A stretch of 60,772 nucleotides of DNA from Campylobacter sp. (GCF_020024835.1 NZ_JAHHTD010000005.1:1-60772), one strand, 5' to 3'. Positions 35,517-44,821 are shown, numbered from the stretch's first letter. Numbers and translations are program-made. Notes: generated from the letters alone by a model not told the origin.

Positions 35517-36479
35517 ATGGATTTTTTCTTCGTAGAGTATAGAGATCCTTTATTTGGACTTATTGTTTTGACTATTTTAGTTTTTACTATAGCTAGCTCG
35601 CATTATATTTGGTGTTTTTTTGCTAATAAAGATCAAAAAAATAAATTAGATCGTTTTGTGAAAAAGTTTGAAATTAACTCAACCTATCAAGAGCTTTTAA
35701 AAAATGCTAATTTAAGTATAGAAAATTTAAATTTTTTGGCAGATATATTTACTAAAGGTGGAGAATTTGAAAAGGCAGTTGGGATATACCTAATTGCGTT
35801 GCAAAAGGCAAATGAAGCAAGTCAAAAAGAATATATATTTTTTTCTTTAGCAAAAGTATATTTAAAGGTAGGATTTTTAGAACGCAGTGTAGAAACTTTG
35901 CTTAATGCTTTAAAAATAAGATCTCGTAGTAAAGAAAGTTTAAAGCTTTTAAAAATTGTATATTTAAAATTAAAAAAGTATGATAAGGTTTTAGAAGTCT
36001 TAGAATGTTTATTTGAGCTTGGAGAAAATGTTTATCAAGAAAAAGCTTTGATTAAAGCCTTGAAAATTCAAGCAAGTTTAAAAACGCAAGCAGAGAAAAT
36101 TCACGATATTTTAGCTTTATCACAAGACAATGAAAGCGTTTTAAGACTTTGTTTTTCTTATGATAAAGATAGTATGAAAAGTATGCCTAAATTTGAAAAT
36201 ATAATTGATTTATTAGATGAGCTCAATGAGAGTTTTAATATTCAAGATGATAAGTATCATGAATTTTTTTATGCTAAAAATATTGAAACAAGTCCTATAA
36301 AATTAAGCAATGAAAAATTTAAAGTATTAAAAATTTTAAATGACAACAAAATAAAGGCAAAGCTTTCTTTTACCTATGTTTGCGATAATTGTAAAAATCA
36401 AATTCCTTTATTTTTTTATCATTGTCCAATGTGTTATGAATTTAATACTTGCAAAATTTATTATGAGGTTAAAACTTGA
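35517..36479 (+). CDS. LapB/YciM-like membrane-anchored TPR protein with zinc ribbon
   Basis: 320 residues. One N-terminal membrane helix (about 10-35, LFGLIVLTILVFTIASSHYIW), then a TPR array (about 55-180: GEFEKAVGIYLIALQKAN, FLERSVETLLNALKIRS, KKYDKVLEVLECLF), and a C-terminal rubredoxin-like ribbon CDNCKNQ...YHCPMCYEFNTC. Anchor, TPRs and terminal CxxC/CxxC in this order is the architecture of E. coli LapB, which tunes LpxC turnover with FtsH. Orthology is inference. It overlaps rnhA by four bases. Confidence 0.75.
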   Translation: MDFFFVEYRDPLFGLIVLTILVFTIASSHYIWCFFANKDQKNKLDRFVKKFEINSTYQELLKNANLSIENLNFLADIFTKGGEFEKAVGIYLIALQKANEASQKEYIFFSLAKVYLKVGFLERSVETLLNALKIRSRSKESLKLLKIVYLKLKKYDKVLEVLECLFELGENVYQEKALIKALKIQASLKTQAEKIHDILALSQDNESVLRLCFSYDKDSMKSMPKFENIIDLLDELNESFNIQDDKYHEFFYAKNIETSPIKLSNEKFKVLKILNDNKIKAKLSFTYVCDNCKNQIPLFFYHCPMCYEFNTCKIYYEVKT

Positions 36480-36916
36480 AAAGTATCGAAATTTATACTG
36501 ATGGGTCTTGTTTAAATAATCCTGGATTTGGAGGATGGGCTTATATATTAAGCTATAAAAATTATAAAAAAGAAAATAGCGGTGCTTTTGAGAATACAAC
36601 TAACAATCGTATGGAGCTAATGGCTATCATACAGGCTTTAAAGGCTTTAAAAGAACCTTGTGATATAAAATTATATACTGATTCAAAACTAATGGTTCAA
36701 AGTATTAATGAATGGTTAAAAGAATGGGTTAAAAAAGATTTCAAAAACAAAAAAAATACCGATTTGTGGCAAGAGTATCTTGCGATTTCAAAAGGGCATA
36801 AAATTTTTGCTATTTGGGTAAAAGCACACAATGGACACGAGCTAAATGAGCATTGTGATATGTTAGCAAGAAATGCTGCTTTGAGGTTGCAAAAAGAAAG
36901 GTCTAAAAATGTTTAA
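36476..36916 (+). CDS. rnhA: Ribonuclease HI
   Basis: 146 residues with the DEDD catalytic set visible: IYTDGSCLNNPG (Asp), NNRMELMAI (Glu), LYTDSKLM (Asp) and HCDMLARNAA (Asp). It degrades RNA in RNA:DNA hybrids. TTG start inside the last codons of the TPR gene; an 8-base overlap with rnc follows, so three genes are coupled. Confidence 0.95.
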   Translation: MKSIEIYTDGSCLNNPGFGGWAYILSYKNYKKENSGAFENTTNNRMELMAIIQALKALKEPCDIKLYTDSKLMVQSINEWLKEWVKKDFKNKKNTDLWQEYLAISKGHKIFAIWVKAHNGHELNEHCDMLARNAALRLQKERSKNV

Positions 36917-37577
36917 AAAACTTCAAGAGCGTTTAGAGTATCGTTTTAAAAATGAAAATTTATTAATTGAAGCTCTTACGCATAAAAGTTATAAAAAGCC
37001 TTATAATAACGAAAGATTAGAGTTTTTAGGTGATGCAGTTATGGATTTAATAGTAGGAGAATTTTTATTTTTTAAATTTAAACAAGATTCAGAGGGAAAT
37101 CTTTCAAGATTACGAGCAGCATTGGTAAATGAAAAATCTTTTGCTCATTTAGCAGAAAAACTTGAGCTTGGAATGTATATTTTTATGTCTGCTGCAGAGG
37201 AAAATAATGAGGGAAGAAAAAAACCTTCTATACTTTCAGATGCGTTTGAAGCTTTAGTTGGTGCTTTATATTTAGAAATAGGTTTTGATAATACTAAAAA
37301 AATAGCTTTAAAATTATTAGAAGAGGTTTATCCTCATATTGATACTCAAAGTTTATTTGGTGATTATAAAACAAAACTTCAAGAAATAACTCAAGCTGAT
37401 ATGGCATCAACTCCTGAGTATATTGTTGTAAAATCTTTTGGGCCAGATCATAAAAAGCAATTTGAAATAGCAGTAAAAATTCAAGGTATAGAATTTGCAA
37501 GATCGATAGCAGGTAGTAAAAAAGAAGCTCAACAGCAATGTGCAAAGATTGCTTTAGAAAAATTAGGACAATTATGA
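36909..37577 (+). CDS. rnc: Ribonuclease III
   Basis: 222 residues: an RNase III domain with the signature ERLEFLGDAVMDL and the later catalytic DAFEALVGALYLE, then a C-terminal double-stranded RNA binding domain (GSKKEAQQQCAKIALEKL). It processes rRNA precursors and structured mRNAs. Overlaps rnhA by 8 bases upstream and aroC by 4 bases downstream. Confidence 0.97.
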   Translation: MFKKLQERLEYRFKNENLLIEALTHKSYKKPYNNERLEFLGDAVMDLIVGEFLFFKFKQDSEGNLSRLRAALVNEKSFAHLAEKLELGMYIFMSAAEENNEGRKKPSILSDAFEALVGALYLEIGFDNTKKIALKLLEEVYPHIDTQSLFGDYKTKLQEITQADMASTPEYIVVKSFGPDHKKQFEIAVKIQGIEFARSIAGSKKEAQQQCAKIALEKLGQL

Positions 37578-38659
37578 ATACTTTTGGAACTAAATTTAAA
37601 TTTACAAGTTTTGGTGAATCTCACGGAAAAGCACTTGGGTGTGTTATAGATGGTATGCCTGCTGGGATTAAATTTGATGAGGAATTATTACAAAAAGAAT
37701 TAGATAAAAGAAAACCTGGAAAAAATAAATTTTCTACTCCACGTAAGGAAGAAGATAGGGCTCAAGTTTTAAGTGGGATTTTTGAAGGCTATACGACTGG
37801 AGCACCAATAGCTATAGTTGTTTTTAATGAAAATCAACATTCAAAAGATTATGAAAACATAAAGGATTTGTTTCGTCCAGGTCATGCTGATTATACATAT
37901 TTTTATAAATATGGCATTAGAGATTATAGGGGTGGTGGAAGAGCTAGTGCAAGAGAGAGTATAGCAAGAGTTGCAGCTGGTGCTGTTGCAAATATGCTTT
38001 TGAGAGAATTTAACATACAGATTATGAGTGGAATTTATGGAGTAGGACAAATTGAAAGCACTTTAGATACTAATCAGTATGATTTTGATTATGCACTAAG
38101 TAGTGAAATTTATGCCTTAGATAAAAAGTTAGAACAAGATTTTAAAGATGAAATTTTAAAAGCTAAAAAAGCAAAAGATAGTATAGGCGCAAGAGTTTTT
38201 ACTAGGATAGATAATCCTTTTAAAAATTTAGGAGAACCTATATATGATAAACTTGATTCTAAATTAGCTCATGCAATTATGGGGATAAACGCAGTAAAGG
38301 CTATAGAGATTGGTAATGGTTGTCAAAGTAGTTATGTATTTGGTAGTCAAAATAATGATTTTATAGAAAATGGTAGGTTCTTGAGCAATTATAGTGGAGG
38401 AATTTTAGGAGGAATTTCAAATGGAAATTTTATAGAATTTAAAACTTTTTTTAAGCCCACTCCTTCCATATTTTTACCTCAACAAACTCAAACTATTGAA
38501 GGCAAGAATGTAATATGTGAAATTCAAGGTAGGCACGATCCTTGCGTTGGAATTAGGGGAAGTGTGATTGTAAATGCTATGGCTAGTATTGTAATGGCTG
38601 ATGCGCTTTTAATGAATACTTGTGCTAGTATAGAGAATTTAAAAAAAATATATAAATAA
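37574..38659 (+). CDS. aroC: Chorismate synthase
   Basis: Last step of the shikimate pathway, EPSP to chorismate, FMN dependent. The start is set at ATG 37574 (ATGA overlap with the rnc stop), which gives the expected N-terminus NTFGTKFKFTSFGESHGKAL. An upstream frame from 37538 lies inside rnc. Signatures: GESHG, PGHADYTYFYKYGIRDYRGG, GGRASARES, RHDPCVGIRG. 361 residues, normal length. Confidence 0.96.
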   Translation: MNTFGTKFKFTSFGESHGKALGCVIDGMPAGIKFDEELLQKELDKRKPGKNKFSTPRKEEDRAQVLSGIFEGYTTGAPIAIVVFNENQHSKDYENIKDLFRPGHADYTYFYKYGIRDYRGGGRASARESIARVAAGAVANMLLREFNIQIMSGIYGVGQIESTLDTNQYDFDYALSSEIYALDKKLEQDFKDEILKAKKAKDSIGARVFTRIDNPFKNLGEPIYDKLDSKLAHAIMGINAVKAIEIGNGCQSSYVFGSQNNDFIENGRFLSNYSGGILGGISNGNFIEFKTFFKPTPSIFLPQQTQTIEGKNVICEIQGRHDPCVGIRGSVIVNAMASIVMADALLMNTCASIENLKKIYK

Positions 38660-38712
38660 AATTTAATACTTGCTTGGTTATTATTTGCATTGCATTTATA
38701 AAGGAGCTAATT

Positions 38713-39008
38713 GTGAAAAAAAATATAGTTTTTTTGAAGTTAGAAGTGGAAATGATAAAGGCGAAGATGATTATAGAAAAGATACTATGCCAATGATAAA
38801 TGCTTTAAAAAATCAAAATTGCAAAGCTGAAGTTATTTTTTTTAAACTTGATAAAAAAGATGAAATTTATAAATATATAAAAAATAATATTAATCTTTTA
38901 AAGATTAATCAAGGTGAGGTTAATTGTTCTAGTGTAGGTTTTGCCTCTTTGATTGAATTTGTTAATCTTATTGCTAAAAATACCATAGATGTTGTTAGTA
39001 AAAACTAA
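38713..39008 (+). pseudogene. Frameshifted and internally deleted gene, probably ATP-grasp-like
   Basis: AAAGGAG leads to GTG 38713, giving KKNIVFLK. The natural continuation FFEVRSGNDKGEDDYRKDTM lies in the +1-shifted frame, and the switch coincides with a T7 run (38729-38735) where T8 would restore one frame. The fragment covers about 60 residues of a family N-terminus, then jumps past an imperfect palindrome (TTAATCTTT-TAAAGATTAA, near 38890-38908) to a short unrelated-looking tail ending VVSKN. The intact family appears to be several hundred residues long; assignment to ATP-grasp-type proteins is a tentative recollection. Confidence 0.6.
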
Positions 39009-39035
39009 TCCTTTTTCACAAAGAAGGAGTTTTTT

Positions 39036-39647
39036 GTGCTTTTGACTATACTTTATATTATAGGAATCACCGTTGATGCAATGACTGGTGCAATAGCTGC
39101 AGGACGCCATAAAATGGATCTTTTTGGAGTGATATTTATTGCTTTAGTTACTGCAATTGGTGGGGGATCTATTAGGGATATATTGCTTAATCACCATCCT
39201 CTTACTTGGATTAAAACTCCTGAGTATGTAGTTTTAATTTGTGCTGCTGCTATAATTACGACAAAAATTGCAAGATATGTTATAAAACTTGAAAAATTAT
39301 TTTTAATTTTAGATGCTATAGGATTGGTTGTATTTAGTGTATTAGGAGCTCAAATTGCTATCCAAATGGGCCATGGTTTTATTATAGCTGTGAGCTCTGC
39401 TGTTATAACTGGTGTTTTTGGAGGAATTTTAAGAGATATACTCTGTGCTAGAATTCCATTGGTTTTTCAAAAAGAAATTTATGCTGGTGTAGCAATATTA
39501 ACTGGAGCTTTGTATTATGTATTTCATATTTTAAAAATAAGTGATTTATGGGTAGTATTGATTTCTTTGTCTATAGGAACAATAGCTAGGTTATTAGCCA
39601 TATATTATGGATTATCATTACCTATATTTTCCTTAAAGAAAAGCTAG
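39036..39647 (+). CDS. TRIC-type (YadS/UPF0126) cation channel family protein
   Basis: 203 residues, seven hydrophobic segments in two repeated halves. Each half holds a glycine-rich bend: AIGGGSIRDILLNHHPLTWI and VFGGILRDILCARIPLVF, the hallmark GGxxRD motif of the trimeric intracellular cation channel family. GTG start with AGAAGGAG at 39021-39028. It acts in the inner membrane, probably as a potassium-type channel or transporter; substrate is not shown by the sequence. Confidence 0.85.
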   Translation: MLLTILYIIGITVDAMTGAIAAGRHKMDLFGVIFIALVTAIGGGSIRDILLNHHPLTWIKTPEYVVLICAAAIITTKIARYVIKLEKLFLILDAIGLVVFSVLGAQIAIQMGHGFIIAVSSAVITGVFGGILRDILCARIPLVFQKEIYAGVAILTGALYYVFHILKISDLWVVLISLSIGTIARLLAIYYGLSLPIFSLKKS

Positions 39648-39675
39648 AGAAAATAGATTTTGTATTTACACCTAA

Positions 39676-39750
39676 TGGTGACCCATACGAGACTCGAACT
39701 CGTGTTACCGCCGTGAAAGGGCGATGTCCTAACCGCTAGACGAATGGGCC
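39676..39750 (-). tRNA. tRNA-Glu (UUC)
   Basis: Minus strand GGCCCAT...ATGGGTC acceptor stem, A discriminator and encoded CCA. The anticodon loop CTTTCAC carries TTC. GTTCGAGTC T-loop. It is a single tRNA between the convergent TRIC and nhaA genes. Confidence 0.95.
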
Positions 39751-39813
39751 TTTCGTAGATTTTATAATTATGAATTGGAAATTATATCTTATTTTTTTTA
39801 AAAAAATCTGAAT

Positions 39814-39844
39814 AAAAAGTCATAAAAGTTATTTATGACTTTTT
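39814..39844. terminator. Bidirectional terminator at the nhaA 3' end
   Basis: AAAAAGTCATAAA / TTTATGACTTTTT, a 13-bp perfect stem with a 5-base loop. It overlaps the nhaA stop codon and has T runs on both sides. Confidence 0.8.
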
Positions 39845-40996
39845 ATTTTTGTATATTATTTTTAAATAAAAATATCCAATAACAGCACTTAAAAAAGATG
39901 CAATAAGTATAGCAAGTCTATCTGAATAAGCAAATATATCACTATTTTGATAAGCTAGACCATCAATAAAAAAACTCATTGTAAAACCAATTCCTGTTAA
40001 AATACAAATTCCATAAAGTTGTTTAAAATTTGTATTTTGAGGCAATTTAGCTAAACCTAGTTTAATACTTATATAAGAAAATATAAATACACCAATTTGT
40101 TTGCCTAAAAATAAACCCAATATAATTCCTAAACTAACAGAAGAAAATATAAGATTAGGGTCCATATCTTTTAAATCTACTCCAGCATTTGCAAAAGCAA
40201 AAATAGGTAAAATAAAATAACTTACCCAAGGAATTAAATCGTGTTCGATATTTTTTAAAAAAGTTTGTCCATCTTTGGTATCTAAAGGTATAAAAAGAGC
40301 TGTAATTACTCCAGCTAATGTAGCATGAACTCCACTTTTTAACATACTTATCCAAAAAACTATAGCAACAATGATATAAAAAGATTTTTTTGTAACATGA
40401 AAATGATTGAGTAAATATAATATAAATATACATATTAAAGCTGCTATCATTGCATAGACTGAAAGCTCATTAGTGTAAAATAGTGCTATGACAATAATTG
40501 CACCCAAATCATCAAAAATAGCCAAAGATAACAAAAATAACTTTAAAGAAATAGGAACTTTTTTACCTAAAAGCATTAAAATACCTACAGCAAAAGCTAT
40601 ATCTGTAGCTGTTGGTATAGCCCATCCTCGTAAAGCAAAGTTGTCTTGATAGTTGAAAAATACAAAAATCAATGCTGGAATTACCATACCGCCTAAAGCT
40701 GCAAATACAGGTAAAGACATAGCTTTAATGCTATTTAACTGACCTCTAGTGATTTCATATTTTAACTCAAGTCCTATAGCAAAGAAAAAAATAGCAATTA
40801 ATCCATCATTTATCCATAGAAGCAAAGGTTTAAAAATTTCCAAACTTCCAACTTGAATCCCAAAAGGAATATTTAAAAAATTTGTATATTGATCGGTTAA
40901 TGAACTATTTTGTAAAATAAGTGCAAGTGCGGTAAAGAAAATTAGTAAAACGCCTGGAAAAGTTTCACTTTGAATAAAATTTTGAAATTTTTGCAT
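39833..40996 (-). CDS. nhaA: Na+/H+ antiporter NhaA
   Basis: 387 residues, about twelve membrane helices. It shows the NhaA core: ATPTDIAFAVGILMLLG with the paired aspartate region (IFDDLGAIIVIALFYT), and INDGLIAIFFFAIGLELKYEI near the N-terminus. It exchanges sodium for protons for pH and salt homeostasis. Campylobacter commonly has two nhaA genes; only one is seen here. It ends in a strong hairpin. Confidence 0.95.
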   Translation of the reverse strand: MQKFQNFIQSETFPGVLLIFFTALALILQNSSLTDQYTNFLNIPFGIQVGSLEIFKPLLLWINDGLIAIFFFAIGLELKYEITRGQLNSIKAMSLPVFAALGGMVIPALIFVFFNYQDNFALRGWAIPTATDIAFAVGILMLLGKKVPISLKLFLLSLAIFDDLGAIIVIALFYTNELSVYAMIAALICIFILYLLNHFHVTKKSFYIIVAIVFWISMLKSGVHATLAGVITALFIPLDTKDGQTFLKNIEHDLIPWVSYFILPIFAFANAGVDLKDMDPNLIFSSVSLGIILGLFLGKQIGVFIFSYISIKLGLAKLPQNTNFKQLYGICILTGIGFTMSFFIDGLAYQNSDIFAYSDRLAILIASFLSAVIGYFYLKIIYKNKKS

Positions 40997-41079
40997 AAAA
41001 TAAACCTTTTAAATATTAATTAAATAAATATTTTATCATAAAAGGCTTATTTTTTATACAATGAATTTATTTAGTTGTA

Positions 41080-42051
41080 TTAAACTGGAATAACACGTAT
41101 GCTAGAGCTAAGCTCTTCTTGGAGGATATTTTCTATAGCATACAAGGTTGCTCCACTTCCGCTAGAGCAACCACTGCATGCACCAAGATAGCGAATATAT
41201 ATATCAATATTTTTATTTTCACTTTTTTGTATATCAATAATTTCTAAGTCTCCGCCATCTCCGTGTAGCATTGGGCGAACTTCATTATCTAAAATCAATT
41301 CTACAGCTTTTAATTGTTTAATAGTCGTCATTTCATCAAAAGAAAGGTCTTCTTTGCTTTGTTTTATTAGTTTTTCTTTTTCTATTTCTGCTCTAGTTTG
41401 AGTTAAAATATCTATTAAATAGTATTCTCTTTTCTCATGCCCGCCTGGTTTGATACAGGATTTACAAAAAGCTCCAGCTTTAGTGTATTGAGTGATTTCT
41501 TCTACACTTTTTAAATCATTTAGTTTAATTACTTCTTTTATAGTGCCAAGACTAACTCTAGCACATTCACAAACGATAATTTGATCTTCAAAATCCTCTG
41601 GATTTATACCTTTGTATTGAGCAGCAGCTTGCTTAATAACATCATATGCCATAACTGAGCAGTGCATTTTTTGAGGTGGAACAGCGGGAATATCAGGAGT
41701 ATCTCTCATAGCAAATTCAACATCTAAATTTGTAATTTTTACTGCTTCATCTACATTTTTACCTATGCAAAGTTCGGCCATAGTATCACTACTTGCTATA
41801 GCTGTTCCACAGCCAAAGCTTTTAAATTTAGCATCAATAATTTTGTCTGTTTTTTCATCTACTAGCCAATAAAGTCTAACCGCATCTCCACAGCTTTCAG
41901 CACCAAAATCAGCTATGATTAATTTTGCATTTTCTTTTTTTGCGTCATCTTCGGTAAATTCACCCATATGTAAAGGATTATTCATCCTATCTTTAACTTT
42001 GTTTGAATACTCATCCCAAATTGAACCACCAATTAAATTATTTTTTGCCAT
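41080..42051 (-). CDS. nifU: NifU-like Fe-S cluster scaffold (three-domain)
   Basis: 323 residues with full NifU architecture. An IscU-like N-terminal domain has three cysteines (ESCGDAVRLY, FKSFGCGTAIASSD, KMHCSVMAYD). A central BFD-like [2Fe-2S] domain holds CECARVSLG and CKSCIKPGG. A C-terminal NifU domain has GACSGCSSGSGATLY. It assembles clusters with the cysteine desulphurase encoded 10 bases upstream. In epsilonproteobacteria this NIF-type pair is the housekeeping Fe-S system. Confidence 0.94.
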   Translation of the reverse strand: MAKNNLIGGSIWDEYSNKVKDRMNNPLHMGEFTEDDAKKENAKLIIADFGAESCGDAVRLYWLVDEKTDKIIDAKFKSFGCGTAIASSDTMAELCIGKNVDEAVKITNLDVEFAMRDTPDIPAVPPQKMHCSVMAYDVIKQAAAQYKGINPEDFEDQIIVCECARVSLGTIKEVIKLNDLKSVEEITQYTKAGAFCKSCIKPGGHEKREYYLIDILTQTRAEIEKEKLIKQSKEDLSFDEMTTIKQLKAVELILDNEVRPMLHGDGGDLEIIDIQKSENKNIDIYIRYLGACSGCSSGSGATLYAIENILQEELSSSIRVIPV

Positions 42052-42061
42052 TTTTTATCCT

Positions 42062-43237
42062 TTAATTATTAGGCTTATAAGCATAAGTGCTTGAAATTTG
42101 TCTTAGTCTTTGTGTTGCTTTTTTGATTTGATCGGCTGCATAATCAATCTCTTCTTCAGTGTTAAATCTTGACAAAGACAACCTTAAAGCAGTATGAGCT
42201 AAATCATTTTCAGCACCGATAGCTTCCATAATAGGATTGCTTTCAAGTGCTTCGCTAGCACAAGCTGAACCAGTGCTAGCTGCTATACCATTTTTGTTTA
42301 AATCCCAAAGCATTGCCTCACCTTCTACTCCTTTAATACTAGCTAAAATTGTATTAGGCACTCTTCTTGAACGATCTCCTACTACGCTAGTATCAGGCAT
42401 AGTTAGAATGAGATCTTCTAGTTTGTCTCTTAATTTTCTAATGTGAGAATTTTCAAAATCAAGCATAGTATTAGCTATCCTTAAAGCTTCTGCCATAGCT
42501 ACTATGTAAGGGACATTTAAAGTTCCACTTCTTCTTCCACCCATATGTTCTCCACCATGTAATAAAGGAGTTAATTTCAATCCTTTTTTTATAAATAACC
42601 CACCAATACCCTTTGGTCCGTGAAATTTATGTGCTGAAAAAGAGGCAAAATCTACTTCAGTTTTTGTTAAATTTACTTTTATTTTTCCAACAGCTTGTGT
42701 TGCATCTGTATGAAATAAGGCTCCATACTCGTGTGCTAATTGAGCCATTTCATTTACAGGAAAGATCATTCCAGTTTCATTGTTTGCCCACATAATACTC
42801 ACTAAGGCAGTTTTATTTGAAATTACATTTTTTAAATCTTCTATTTTGGATATCCCTTCATGATCTACTCCAAGTTCTATAACTTTAACTCCCAATTTTT
42901 TCAAGAACATTGCAGTTGCAGCGACTGCAGGATGTTCTACGCTTGAAATAATAATTTCATTCCTATCTGAATTTAAGATTTTATCAAAATATATACCTTT
43001 TAAAACCCAGTTTATACTTTCAGTGGCACAAGAGGTTATTATAATATCGTCTAAATCATTAGCTCCAAGTCCTAAATAAAGCTTATCCATAGCTTCTTTT
43101 AATGCAAGATGAGTTGCACTTCCCCACTGATGAAGACTATTAGGGTTTCCATAGTTTTCTTTAAAAAAAGGTTTCATTAGCTCATAAGCTTCTGGTGCGA
43201 GTTTAGTGGTAGCATTGTTATCTAAATATACTTTCAA
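42062..43237 (-). CDS. iscS: Cysteine desulphurase (NifS/IscS type)
   Basis: 391 residues, PLP-dependent. DNNATTKLAPEA start, SSVEHPAVAA, the PLP lysine in FASFSAHKFHGPKGIGGLF, and the catalytic cysteine in STGSACASEALESNP. It delivers sulphur to the NifU scaffold next door. The start is TTG 43237 with AAGGAGTG upstream. The 116-bp leader (43238-43353) holds its promoter (TATATT-like) and no gene. Confidence 0.95.
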   Translation of the reverse strand: MKVYLDNNATTKLAPEAYELMKPFFKENYGNPNSLHQWGSATHLALKEAMDKLYLGLGANDLDDIIITSCATESINWVLKGIYFDKILNSDRNEIIISSVEHPAVAATAMFLKKLGVKVIELGVDHEGISKIEDLKNVISNKTALVSIMWANNETGMIFPVNEMAQLAHEYGALFHTDATQAVGKIKVNLTKTEVDFASFSAHKFHGPKGIGGLFIKKGLKLTPLLHGGEHMGGRRSGTLNVPYIVAMAEALRIANTMLDFENSHIRKLRDKLEDLILTMPDTSVVGDRSRRVPNTILASIKGVEGEAMLWDLNKNGIAASTGSACASEALESNPIMEAIGAENDLAHTALRLSLSRFNTEEEIDYAADQIKKATQRLRQISSTYAYKPNN

Positions 43238-43353
43238 AATACACTCCTTGTCAATTAGGATACTTTTTATCTTTTTTTGCGTAATATACTCTAAAATATT
43301 AAATTTAACTTTAAAAAACTAAGTTTATAGCTTTAAGTATATTGTAACACAAG

Positions 43354-44505
43354 TTAAGCCATTGCGTTTAAATAAGAATGTAAAATTTTATTGATACTAG
43401 CTTGTTTTTTTCTATGTTCTAAAAATTGCATATCTAGATTTTCTTTTTGAGAGTTAATTTTTTCAAGATCTATATTTTCACTTTTTGTATTGAAATCATT
43501 TTTTAAATTTTGAAAGTATTTATCAACTTGTCCTATGTAAAGCTCGTAAATAGAACTTGAATTAGCAAATTCTTGCATATTGATACTATGTTGATAGTTA
43601 ATATATTGCTGAAAAAAAACTGAAAGTTTATCTTCTGAAGTAGTGTTTTTATCCACTCCATTAATGTAAAGATACAAATCAAAACTCATTTTTTCTTTAT
43701 TGTTTTCATTAATATAATCATCTACTTTTAACTCTCCACTCATAAGTTTTTGAAATTTCATATTAGAAGAATAATCAAGTTCTATAGGAGATAAAAAGAA
43801 ATTTGTTTTATTATTATTTTGTTCTTTAATATCATTATATATGTAATTTAAAAACAAACCACTCTTAGAAACTTCTGCATTTTTATTTAAATAAGGTTTT
43901 ATAACAAGATTGCTTGAAGTATTTTCTACACTTAATTTGAATGCAAAATCACCTATTTTATTATCAAGCATTAAAGTATTTAAATTTTTGTTAGCATCTT
44001 TTGCGTCTAAGAGGTCTTGAGAATTTTCATAAATTTTTAAAATTTTTCCATCATAATCATAACTATAACCTTGATTTAATTTTAAAATTTGACTCTTGTT
44101 TAAATATGAATTATTATTTGATTGAAATTCTGGATTGATTGTCTTTAAAGTATTATGGTAAGAATTTAAAAGTTTTGGTAAGTCTATTTTATTATAGTTT
44201 AAATTTTCATCTAGCTTAATAAGTTGTTTAGAAATTTCTCTAATGCTTTTGATATTTATATCATATTCAATAGGAATTTTTGCACTTTTGTTGAAATCTT
44301 TTTCAAAAAAACCACGTTCGTCTATTCTAAAACCAAATTCACTAGCATAAGTTATTTTATGTTCATTAGGATATAAAGAGTTAGAATTTACAAAATTACC
44401 TTGAGTGGTATCATCATCTATTTTATTTAAATTATTTCTTTCTGATTTTAAAAAATGATGTGTTGTAAAGTTTTGATAAGGACTAATATTTGAATTTATA
44501 AACAT
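43354..44505 (-). CDS. Uncharacterised protein with its own sigma54 promoter (flagellum co-expressed)
   Basis: 383 residues, soluble, Asn/Ser/Lys-rich, with no signal peptide or membrane helix. The N-terminus is polar and probably disordered (FINSNISPYQNFTTHHFLKS), as in substrates of flagellar export. The middle is beta-strand-like, and the C-terminal 70 residues are helical (FQNLKNDFNTKSENIDLEKI...). I do not recognise a family. A sigma54 promoter lies 38 bases upstream, two other uncharacterised genes and fliI precede it, and iscS follows. A secreted flagellum-co-expressed protein is a reasonable guess only. Confidence 0.75.
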   Translation of the reverse strand: MFINSNISPYQNFTTHHFLKSERNNLNKIDDDTTQGNFVNSNSLYPNEHKITYASEFGFRIDERGFFEKDFNKSAKIPIEYDINIKSIREISKQLIKLDENLNYNKIDLPKLLNSYHNTLKTINPEFQSNNNSYLNKSQILKLNQGYSYDYDGKILKIYENSQDLLDAKDANKNLNTLMLDNKIGDFAFKLSVENTSSNLVIKPYLNKNAEVSKSGLFLNYIYNDIKEQNNNKTNFFLSPIELDYSSNMKFQKLMSGELKVDDYINENNKEKMSFDLYLYINGVDKNTTSEDKLSVFFQQYINYQHSINMQEFANSSSIYELYIGQVDKYFQNLKNDFNTKSENIDLEKINSQKENLDMQFLEHRKKQASINKILHSYLNAMA

Positions 44506-44542
44506 AACTCTTCTTTTAAAAATATTGCTTATTTTGCTAAAA

Positions 44543-44557
44543 GCAAAAGGTATGCCA
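44543..44557 (-). promoter_or_regulatory. Sigma54 promoter of the 383-residue gene
   Basis: Minus-strand TGGCAT-ACCTT-TTGC fits the sigma54 -24/-12 consensus with exact spacing, 38 bases before the ATG and after the stop of the 59-residue gene. Confidence 0.78.
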
Positions 44558-44582
44558 ATATTTTTAAATAGAAGAGAAAAAA

Positions 44583-44762
44583 TTAAGCGTAAATGTCAAG
44601 TGATCCTGAACTATTAGTAGGAGTAGTAGTCGAAGCAGTGCTTGCATCTACGCCTTCAAGTACTTGCATTACTGCATTTTCTTTTGCTTCTATGGTTTTT
44701 TTCATTACATTTGTAGCAATATTAAGCATTAAACTTGCTTGATTGTTAGTAATTTCGCCCAT
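44583..44762 (-). CDS. 59-residue YjfB-like putative motility protein
   Basis: Small ORF on the minus strand with AAGGAG before the ATG. It starts GEITNNQASLMLNIATNVMKKTIEAKENAVMQ as overlapping helix, then has a Thr/Ser-rich tail ending SGSLDIYA. Short proteins with this single amphipathic helix and a KKxxxxxxxAVxxxL pattern are grouped as YjfB-type putative motility proteins. A well-formed sigma28 promoter (44795-44821) drives it, which independently supports a flagellar link. Confidence 0.75.
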   Translation of the reverse strand: MGEITNNQASLMLNIATNVMKKTIEAKENAVMQVLEGVDASTASTTTPTNSSGSLDIYA

Positions 44763-44794
44763 AATTTACTCCTTATTTTTTGGATTCTTGTATA

Positions 44795-44821
44795 TTATCG
44801 GCAAAATTTTATTAATCTTGA
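44795..44821 (-). promoter_or_regulatory. Sigma28 (FliA) promoter of the 59-residue gene
   Basis: Minus strand TCAAGATT, 11 bases, GCCGATAA. The -10 is a perfect match to the FliA consensus and the -35 matches 6 of 8 of TAAAGTTT, with the exact 11-base spacer. It overlaps the stop codon of the upstream gene. Confidence 0.8.

Noticed and set aside
38729..38735. T7 run as a second phase-variable switch
   Set aside because: The downstream frame is truncated by an internal deletion anyway, and T7 is common in this AT-rich DNA; decay explains it better than switching.
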